Under the pieces are notes generated by a model. The model saw only the letters and a list, made by a program, of their open reading frames with translations. It was not told the origin of the DNA and did not search any database. From contig DBYP01000003.1 in assembly GCA_002309885.1 (NCBI GenBank), positions 34,438-45,260 on the forward strand: 10,823 nucleotides of DNA, given 5' to 3'. Both the position numbers and the translations under genes were made by a program. Below, piece by piece: positions 1 through 5,538 of this stretch (within the stretch, counting starts at the first letter, position 1; each line of letters starts with the position of its first letter). Source of the DNA: Verrucomicrobia bacterium UBA1183. GTDB taxonomy: Bacteria; Verrucomicrobiota; Verrucomicrobiia; Opitutales; UBA9783.

Positions 1-510
1 CGACAGTTTCGCTACGACCTCTTCTACGCTAGCACGACCCGTTGTTCCTCCGTCGGCCTTAGCTTGATCCAACTCACTGATTACTAGCGCTGACTGCAAA
101 TTCTGTTCATCTTCAAGCGTTAATAGACTAAGCCTGATTGCTTCCTCCAAGTCGGCATCTCCAGTTCTGTGCGCCGCCTGAGGTGCAGGTACTGCTGGTG
201 CTACAGGTGCTGCGGTATTTTGAAGAGGAATATGTCTTCTATTCAACTCCCATTCAACAATCCTCTTAATTTCCGGATTGGTTTCTTTCAAATATCGTTG
301 CCGAAGTTGATCGTCTCGCGTCTGCTCAATAAAATAGTAATTCGAACGGATAAATATTCTAAATTCATCAGGATTTCGATTTCCACGAAGAGCGTTGTAG
401 CAGTTAGTTTCATTCCCAGCCCTAAGTCTAAAAAGGTCTTCTAATCCTCCCCACATAAATGGCATCGCAACAAAAGCAGAGATGCTTGCAATTCTTTTTA
501 TCATTTTCAT
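1..510 (-). CDS. Exported protein with tandem UIM-like motifs, partial (effector candidate)
   Basis: The frame starts at ATG 510 and stays open for 170 codons to the window edge, so the C-terminus is missing. The start follows a good Shine-Dalgarno (AAAGGAAC, 514-521). Residues 1-20 (MKMIKR, then a hydrophobic run to W20) look like a short Sec signal, though a T3SS N-terminal signal cannot be excluded. Residues 23-95 are charged and probably helical. Residues 98-112 form an Ala/Pro-rich linker. After it come two matches to the ubiquitin-interacting motif (hydrophobic-x-x-Ala-x-x-x-Ser with acidic flanks): DADLEEAIRLSL at 118-129 (L121, A124, S128) and EDEQNLQSALVISELD at 133-148 (L138, A141, S145, D148). 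UIMs are short helices that bind ubiquitin in eukaryotes. A role as a host-directed effector is an inference; the missing C-terminus may hold a catalytic domain. The family itself is not recognised. Confidence 0.75.
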   Translation of the reverse strand, partial: MKMIKRIASISAFVAMPFMWGGLEDLFRLRAGNETNCYNALRGNRNPDEFRIFIRSNYYFIEQTRDDQLRQRYLKETNPEIKRIVEWELNRRHIPLQNTAAPVAPAVPAPQAAHRTGDADLEEAIRLSLLTLEDEQNLQSALVISELDQAKADGGTTGRASVEEVVAKLS

Positions 511-513
511 AAC

Positions 514-521
514 TGTTCCTT
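514..521 (-). promoter_or_regulatory. Ribosome binding site of the UIM-motif gene
   Basis: The minus strand reads AAAGGAAC a few bases before ATG 510. It is one of the few clear Shine-Dalgarno sequences in the window and fixes the start of the partial gene. Confidence 0.5.
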
Positions 522-553
522 TCCTACAATATAATCTGTATATACAAAAGTGC

Positions 554-581
554 ATTTTCTAATATCTTTACAGAATGTCAA
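554..581 (-). promoter_or_regulatory. Candidate sigma-70 promoter for the UIM-motif gene
   Basis: On the minus strand a perfect TTGACA (576-581) is followed after 16 nt by GAAAAT (554-559), a weak -10. Transcription would start near 547, giving a leader of about 37 nt with the Shine-Dalgarno at 514-521. The -35 is convincing; the -10 is not. Confidence 0.35.
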
Positions 582-768
582 CATAAAAATTCAACTTTTT
601 TGCAAATTCAACGTTGAAGTGCAATGGCTGGAATAAAAGACTGAAAAAGGTAAAGAAAGATGTAAGCATAGCGTTACAATTTCGGTATTGAAATGCATCG
701 ACCAAGACAGAGGGTGGTAGAGAAGCACATTCTGTTATTAAAGCACAACTACACCCGAGGTTCATTCT

Positions 769-2838
769 CTACTCTTGTATTAAATCCTCTGCAAGAATGT
801 GGAAATAAAAGTATTGCGCATCCTCTGTTGCATGGTCCGTAGTGTATACGTTGGTTTCCTTAAGAAAGGTAATCCACAAATTGCCATTTCTCAAATCCAT
901 GGAAACGATTCGCGTACAACCACTGGCAAAGTCGCCGAAACTATCTCCCCAAGCACCACCGTCTTCGGCTTCCTTAAATTCTGTTTTCGACAATAATCGC
1001 AACCTATTCGAATCGATATAATATTGCGCATATCCCAGATAAATACTTTGTTTTTTCCCGGGATAACAATAAGCATAAATTATGTAATGTTTACCCGAAC
1101 GCGATGTGTAAGGGACAATTTTATGAGAATTTAGGTAAACACGATAACTGTCATCTTTCTCTAAATTCGTAATACTAACCAACTCTCTGTTCCAACGCCT
1201 ATGATTTGTTACATAGATTACATTTTGAGCCCAAGCCGTCAAATAAGTAACTGAAGAAGACGAAGAAGGTATAACCGTAGAGGCCAAAGCACTAGTAACA
1301 TTCTGAACGCCATCAACGCCCTTTACGGACCATCTATATGCTTCCGTAAGCGTCCCTGCAGCACTAGCTTCTTTCCCTCCCCCAACATGAAAAACACACA
1401 GTATCTTATCTTCGTCTTTGCTCGATGCTGTACTGGGTGTTCCATCTTTATCCAATACACAAAAATCAAAACTATAAGGCGCTTCACTGCATTCCCCTAT
1501 CATTGTTTCCATATAAATATCCAGAGCGCACGTTGCTAATAATTCCGGCGCTTCATTCGTGCTTGTGTCCGCCTTTACACGGTAGAATCTCATCCAATAT
1601 CCATCGTAAAATGTAGCAAAATAAACATAACTTCCAACCCTTATAAATCTTGGAATGATACCGCAAGCTGTCTGACGGAGATTCGTTTGAACATCCGCAC
1701 CTCCAATTCGTTCAAAGGTTTTACGGTTATAACAATTGTAATGAATGACTCCACCTCTTTCCTTTAGGACATTATCACCATCTCTACACAAATGATAAAG
1801 GTACATATTATTGCTACCATGGAATGCTTGAAAGTTCCCTAAACAATTTGCAAAACCAGTCGTTGGCCGCCCAAACTGATCTTCCGTTGCCCATCGGCTT
1901 AAAACATGATTCCATCCTAGAGAATTACCGGAAGCATTTCTCGTATTTCCCTTGTCTCTAACAATTTTAGCCGTACCTTCATCGGAATCATCGAGTATGT
2001 CAGGTATAACGGTACTAGGCTCCTCACTAGATTCCTCGGTAGCGGTTCCTTCAGAATTTGAGCTTTGATCTTCAGACCCCGCTTCATCAGTCGCCTCTTC
2101 ATCTTGGCTTACCTCGGAATTTACGCTTACACCATATTCTTCTTTACCTAATTTTGTCTTTGTATGTTTCAAAAACACGATACCTCCATTATTACCAGGC
2201 TCGCCAATCAACAACCGGATATCTGGGAAAAAATGCAAAACTCTAACACACGTCGAACAAACACTGTTTACTTCCTGAGAAATACACGGATGAAAAACAT
2301 TATGAAATCCCCATTTAAACAAATTTACATCGGTTTTATCTATAGTCAGGCACGGATTCCTGCCCAAAGCCAGAAACACCTTTTCACCCTCACGTGGATT
2401 ATAAGCCCATTGCCATGGATAGTATTTTTCGATCTTCTCTTTTATTGTTTTTTCTGCTTGCGAATACCAATATTCTCCCAACTGAAATTGGGGACCGTTA
2501 TTATCAAAATTACAGAGACTCACCGTGAATAATGTCCCTTTCGGATCTACCATCGTCGCAGGGACAATGGATCGACGCACGGCTAATATCGGAGTACTGC
2601 ATGTTTTTGAGTACGCATCCTTTAGTTTCGGCATCCAATTATTATACCGTGTATAGTAAAAACCACAACCTATTTCCTTAAATTGGTACTTTGGTTTTTG
2701 ATTTTTATCATTCAAGGTAATCGGCTCATAAGCGTCAAGGTGCAATGAGAAACCCATGCATAAAAGTAATCCTATACAGAGTTTCAAACAAAAAACAAAA
2801 TGTTTTGGCATGTCCCACAATTTTTCCATTTTACCCAT
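769..2838 (-). CDS. Exported cysteine-rich orphan protein, about 690 aa, probably beta-rich
   Basis: I do not recognise this family. The longest frame opens at ATG 2880 without a ribosome binding site. I prefer ATG 2838, which follows GGTGAAAGT and gives 689 residues; ATG 2811 would also leave a classical signal peptide. The hydrophobic segment (about residues 14-34, LCIGLLLCMGFSL) ends at LDA, a likely signal peptidase I site near residue 36, and no lipobox is seen. The mature part has 17 cysteines, including a CxxC (CSTC, about 194-197). An acidic, Ser/Glu/Asp-rich low-complexity linker (about 245-290) splits it into two parts. The C-terminal part has many Tyr/Trp-rich, strand-like segments, which suggests a beta-propeller or similar fold. 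It shares its strand with the UIM-motif gene, 258 nt downstream, and both encode exported-looking proteins. A surface or secreted host-interaction role is possible but unproven. Confidence 0.8.
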   Translation of the reverse strand: MGKMEKLWDMPKHFVFCLKLCIGLLLCMGFSLHLDAYEPITLNDKNQKPKYQFKEIGCGFYYTRYNNWMPKLKDAYSKTCSTPILAVRRSIVPATMVDPKGTLFTVSLCNFDNNGPQFQLGEYWYSQAEKTIKEKIEKYYPWQWAYNPREGEKVFLALGRNPCLTIDKTDVNLFKWGFHNVFHPCISQEVNSVCSTCVRVLHFFPDIRLLIGEPGNNGGIVFLKHTKTKLGKEEYGVSVNSEVSQDEEATDEAGSEDQSSNSEGTATEESSEEPSTVIPDILDDSDEGTAKIVRDKGNTRNASGNSLGWNHVLSRWATEDQFGRPTTGFANCLGNFQAFHGSNNMYLYHLCRDGDNVLKERGGVIHYNCYNRKTFERIGGADVQTNLRQTACGIIPRFIRVGSYVYFATFYDGYWMRFYRVKADTSTNEAPELLATCALDIYMETMIGECSEAPYSFDFCVLDKDGTPSTASSKDEDKILCVFHVGGGKEASAAGTLTEAYRWSVKGVDGVQNVTSALASTVIPSSSSSVTYLTAWAQNVIYVTNHRRWNRELVSITNLEKDDSYRVYLNSHKIVPYTSRSGKHYIIYAYCYPGKKQSIYLGYAQYYIDSNRLRLLSKTEFKEAEDGGAWGDSFGDFASGCTRIVSMDLRNGNLWITFLKETNVYTTDHATEDAQYFYFHILAEDLIQE

Positions 2839-2896
2839 ACTTTCACCGATTAAATACTTCGTTTTGTCTCTATTGAACATATCTAAAGATATTTTC

Positions 2897-2914
2897 TATA
2901 GAAGTGATTCTATA
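2897..2914. promoter_or_regulatory. Perfect 7-bp palindrome over promoter, possible operator
   Basis: TATAGAA (2897-2903) and TTCTATA (2908-2914) form a perfect inverted repeat around GTGA. The right arm overlaps the -10 of the minus-strand promoter and the left arm covers its expected transcription start, a classical repressor-site position. AT-rich palindromes also arise by chance, so this is only a candidate. Confidence 0.35.
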
Positions 2915-2935
2915 AAATCCGCAACCTGATGTAAA
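2907..2935 (-). promoter_or_regulatory. Sigma-70-type promoter for the cysteine-rich exported protein
   Basis: On the minus strand TTTACA (2930-2935) is separated by exactly 17 nt from TAGAAT (2907-2912). Each box differs from consensus by one base. Transcription would start near 2900, upstream of all three candidate start codons of the 769-2838 gene. Confidence 0.5.
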
Positions 2936-2996
2936 TAAAATTCGCAAATCGACAAAACTTCTTCCACCTAAAAATACACGAAAACACATTTATCGC

Positions 2997-3025
2997 TTGA
3001 AAAGGGAACCGGTATACGCTAGAAC
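2997..3025 (+). promoter_or_regulatory. Candidate promoter for the aminotransferase gene
   Basis: TTGAAA (2997-3002), a 17-nt spacer and TAGAAC (3020-3025) would place the transcription start about at ATG 3033, giving a leaderless or nearly leaderless mRNA. This fits the lack of a Shine-Dalgarno there. If correct, it rules out the in-frame TTG at 2997 as the start. Confidence 0.25.
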
Positions 3026-3032
3026 AACATCT

Positions 3033-4166
3033 ATGAAAGTTCCTTTGTTTGATATTTCTGCAACGCATATCGATTTATACGAAAAATTTGAAACTGTATT
3101 CCACGATTTTATCCGTTCGGGAAATTTTATATTAAATGAGGATGTTCGCCAATTTGAAGAGAATTTTGCGAAAGCCAATGGCAGTAAATATGCGCTAGGG
3201 GTATCCTCGGGAACCGACGCATTGCTGGTTGCTTTATTGACGTTAGATATAAAACCAGGTGACGAAATTTTATGTCCCTCTTTCACCTTTTTTGCTACTG
3301 CCAGCACCGTAGCGCGCTTGGGAGCTATCCCCATCTGGGTAGATGTCCACAAGGAAGATTTTTCCATAGATCTACAAGATGCTCAGCAAAAAATATCCGA
3401 AAAAACGAAAGCTATCATACCGGTACATCTATTTGGGCAAAGCTGTGATGCTGAAGCACTCATCCAATTTTCTCAAAAACATCAGTTAAAAATTATAGAG
3501 GATGTCGCACAAGCTCAAGGCGCCCAATCGCATCATCGCAAAACCGGAACTTGGGGCGATATCAACGCCTTCAGCTTCTTCCCAACCAAAAACTTGGGTG
3601 GTTTCGGTGATGCTGGAATGATTACAACGAATGACGAAACGCTTTTCGAACGCGCCCAATGCATTCGCGTCCACGGTGCCCCCAAACGCTACGAACATGT
3701 TTATCTAGGTGGGAACTTCCGTATCGATAGTATACAAGCGGCTTTATTGAATTTGAAGCTCCCCTATTTGGAGGATGTTATAACAATTCGACGCATGAAT
3801 GCACAGCTTTATCAAAGCTATTTAAAAGATGTAAAAAACATCGTTCTCCCACAAGAACGCCCTGACAGTTACCATACCTGGAATCAATTTACAATACGGG
3901 TTCAACACCAACAAAGAGATGCGCTAAAAATGTTCCTTGAAGCACAAGATATCGGTTGCGCTGTCTATTATCCCAAAACTCTAGATCAACAGGTAGCTTT
4001 ACGTACCCTCTCTTCTGATAAGGGCAAACCTACGATAAATGCCCACGTTTTGGCCTCAGAAGTACTCAGCTTGCCTATTTACCCAGGATTAAAACCAGAA
4101 CAGATCGAATTCGTCTGCGAACAAATTCATCGATTTTTTAAGGAGAACGCTAAGGGAACTTTTTAA
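3033..4166 (+). CDS. DegT/DnrJ/EryC1/StrS-family PLP-dependent sugar aminotransferase
   Basis: This family transfers an amino group, usually from glutamate, to a keto-sugar nucleotide in the cytoplasm, supplying amino sugars for surface polysaccharide or glycans. I chose ATG 3033 (377 aa, a normal length) because MKVPLFDIS matches the usual family N-terminus. The in-frame TTG at 2997 would add 12 unusual residues. Visible motifs are the cofactor phosphate loop region GVSSGTDAL (56-64), Asp157 in EDVAQAQGA (contacts the pyridine nitrogen), the Schiff-base Lys186 in FSFFPTKNLGGFGDAG, and RVHG (212-215) followed by GGNFRIDSIQAALL. All key residues are intact. The exact sugar cannot be read from sequence; related enzymes act on UDP-3-keto or dTDP-4-keto sugars. 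No other sugar gene is nearby. The last four residues (KGTF) and the stop codon lie inside the repeat that begins at 4151. Confidence 0.93.
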   Translation: MKVPLFDISATHIDLYEKFETVFHDFIRSGNFILNEDVRQFEENFAKANGSKYALGVSSGTDALLVALLTLDIKPGDEILCPSFTFFATASTVARLGAIPIWVDVHKEDFSIDLQDAQQKISEKTKAIIPVHLFGQSCDAEALIQFSQKHQLKIIEDVAQAQGAQSHHRKTGTWGDINAFSFFPTKNLGGFGDAGMITTNDETLFERAQCIRVHGAPKRYEHVYLGGNFRIDSIQAALLNLKLPYLEDVITIRRMNAQLYQSYLKDVKNIVLPQERPDSYHTWNQFTIRVQHQQRDALKMFLEAQDIGCAVYYPKTLDQQVALRTLSSDKGKPTINAHVLASEVLSLPIYPGLKPEQIEFVCEQIHRFFKENAKGTF

Positions 4167-4293
4167 AAAAAGCTTCCCTTAAACCCTCAAAAACTTTCAT
4201 TATTTTGCAGCGATGCTGCAAAATGACTTGGGTGCAGGGCCGCTGTCCTGCTTTTGAGAGGGCTTGGGAGAGCTTTTACAAAAGATCTTCCAA
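4151..4293 (+). repeat. Palindromic structured intergenic repeat, copy A
   Basis: The first 73 nt match 10751-10823 without gaps (8 differences). The 5' end is a hairpin: AAGGGAA (4152-4158) pairs with TTCCCTT (4174-4180), with T5/A-run pairing inside. The ends are imperfect inverted repeats of each other: 4168-4192 pairs, with small bulges, with 4252-4277 (AAAAGCT, TCCC, CCCT and CAAAA all find partners). Inside lie two hairpins, TTTTGCAGC-GAT-GCTGCAAAA (4203-4223) and one built on GCAGG/CCTGC (about 4233-4250). A further imperfect hairpin occupies about 4266-4292. The element lies between the convergent aminotransferase and ftsA genes, so it may act as a bidirectional terminator or mRNA stabiliser. 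No U-tract follows the hairpins, so it is not a textbook terminator. A non-autonomous MITE/REP-like element is an alternative; no target-site duplication was recognised. Confidence 0.75.
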
Positions 4294-4330
4294 AATTGCA
4301 ACATTTTAACTCGCGTTGACTCACTTTAAG

Positions 4331-5527
4331 CTACTTCTTGCCAAACCAAGCGGTAAATTTCTGCCATAACGTCTCTGACGCAGGTACTTCTCCGGGTTGC
4401 TGAAGTGCATAATAAAGTAATCCGAAGCAGGTAGTGTAAACGGGCGACTTTAGCGCCTCATCCACCTCCGCTAACGAACCACGCACAAAGCAGTCCGTTT
4501 TGAAGCTCTGAGACGCCGTTTTCTCTATATTTTTCAATAAAGCACCACCACCGGTTAAAACAACTCCCGAAAGTAGCGGCATTTCTTCGGTCTCAGTTTT
4601 TATAAATTTACAAATATAATCGAAGATTTCCTGGGCTCGAGCTTGGATAATTGTTCTAAAATTTTTTAACTTCACCTTCTTATCTCCAATGCTGTGATTC
4701 CCAATAACCCAGACATCGGCTTCATTTTTATCCAATTCTTGCGAAGGAATTCCGTATTCAAATTTTAGCCGTTCAGCATCGTTTTCGTGAATTCTCAATC
4801 CAGAACATAAATCTCGGGTAAAATTCTTTCCGCCGACCGGCAGAACACCCATCACAATCGGGATTTGATGTCTATAAACAACAAATTCGGTTACTTGCTC
4901 ACCCAAGTTAATCACGCAAATCCCCTGTTCACGTTCAACCGCCGTCGTTGTTGCTAATGCAGAAGCGATTCCTGAAAAAACAAGATTTTTTACCCGAAAA
5001 CCGAACTGATTTACGGCATACAAATGCTCTTTGATTTGCTGCGCATTGCCGAACAAGGCATTGTAGCAAACACTGAGTTGGCTCGCAATGTGCCCCAATG
5101 GATTATCCACGATCGTGTTGTTGATGGAGTAGAACAGGCGTGAGTGATGCAAAAATACATCTCCTGACGGCAATTCCTTGGCTAAAGCCAATTGATTCAC
5201 CTTCTCTACATCGGCAGCATCAATACTATGCTGAAAACCCTTCACCTGGAACGTACTTTCGTAGCGCATATTTCGCAGATGACTTCCGCTTTGAGAAACG
5301 CACAAAACTTCCGGCAGAACAGAATACTTTTGCGTCAAAGTCTCAAACAAATCACCCAGTGTTTGCGTAACCGCCTTCGCATCTTCAATTTGCGCCTTTA
5401 TAATGCCTTTGGAGGGAATCCGTGCATGTCCAACCAAATTCAAACGGTTATGCTCGACCTCCCCCAGTAAAAATGTCGTATACTGAGACCCTATATCTAA
5501 AGCGCCTAAATAATGCCGTTTGTTCAC
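4331..5527 (-). CDS. ftsA: Cell division protein FtsA
   Basis: FtsA is an actin-like protein that tethers FtsZ filaments to the inner membrane and recruits late divisome proteins. The 398 residues cover the whole family length. Phosphate-1 is LGALDIGSQYTTFLLGE (7-23). An SHS2-type 1C subdomain spans roughly 80-165 (VSQSGSHLRNM at 77-87). The adenosine motif GVVLTGGGALL (321-331) is intact. The C-terminal ETLWQKFTAWFGKK (385-398) is an amphipathic helix typical of the FtsA membrane-targeting sequence. The phosphate-2 motif is degenerate: INLGEQVTE (206-214) replaces the usual DIGGGTTD, with Asn for the acidic residue. The start is GTG; no in-frame ATG lies near the N-terminus. The exported-protein gene upstream ends 11 nt before it, so the two are probably co-transcribed. 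Neither ftsQ nor ftsZ adjoins it. PilM and MreB were considered, but the insert and C-terminal helix favour FtsA. Confidence 0.88.
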   Translation of the reverse strand: MNKRHYLGALDIGSQYTTFLLGEVEHNRLNLVGHARIPSKGIIKAQIEDAKAVTQTLGDLFETLTQKYSVLPEVLCVSQSGSHLRNMRYESTFQVKGFQHSIDAADVEKVNQLALAKELPSGDVFLHHSRLFYSINNTIVDNPLGHIASQLSVCYNALFGNAQQIKEHLYAVNQFGFRVKNLVFSGIASALATTTAVEREQGICVINLGEQVTEFVVYRHQIPIVMGVLPVGGKNFTRDLCSGLRIHENDAERLKFEYGIPSQELDKNEADVWVIGNHSIGDKKVKLKNFRTIIQARAQEIFDYICKFIKTETEEMPLLSGVVLTGGGALLKNIEKTASQSFKTDCFVRGSLAEVDEALKSPVYTTCFGLLYYALQQPGEVPASETLWQKFTAWFGKK

Positions 5528-5538
5528 TCTTCAAAAAT

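Noticed and set aside
1..30. Third UIM or UBA-like helix (SVEEVVAKLS) at the window edge
   Set aside because: The Ala and Ser positions are out of register and the sequence is cut by the window, so it cannot be judged.
568..765. 65-residue minus-strand ORF just downstream of the cysteine-rich gene
   Set aside because: No clear ribosome binding site, no family resemblance, and its 3' end overlaps the candidate promoter of the UIM-motif gene. It may be chance.
717..772. 8-bp inverted repeat (GTAGAGAA / TTCTCTAC) at the end of the cysteine-rich gene
   Set aside because: The loop is 40 nt and no T-tract follows, so it is not a convincing terminator.
1936..1968. Hydrophobic-acidic stretch (VIPDILDDSDE) in the exported orphan as a SUMO-interacting motif
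   Set aside because: The spacing of hydrophobic residues does not fit the usual four-residue core, and acidic linkers often mimic such motifs.
2164..2532. 122-residue plus-strand ORF inside the cysteine-rich gene
   Set aside because: Antisense shadow of the longer gene, without ribosome binding site or recognisable motif.
4331..5527. Actin-like gene as PilM (type IV pilus)
   Set aside because: The SHS2-type insert, the VPVGG context and the C-terminal amphipathic helix fit FtsA, and no pilN/O/Q genes are next to it.
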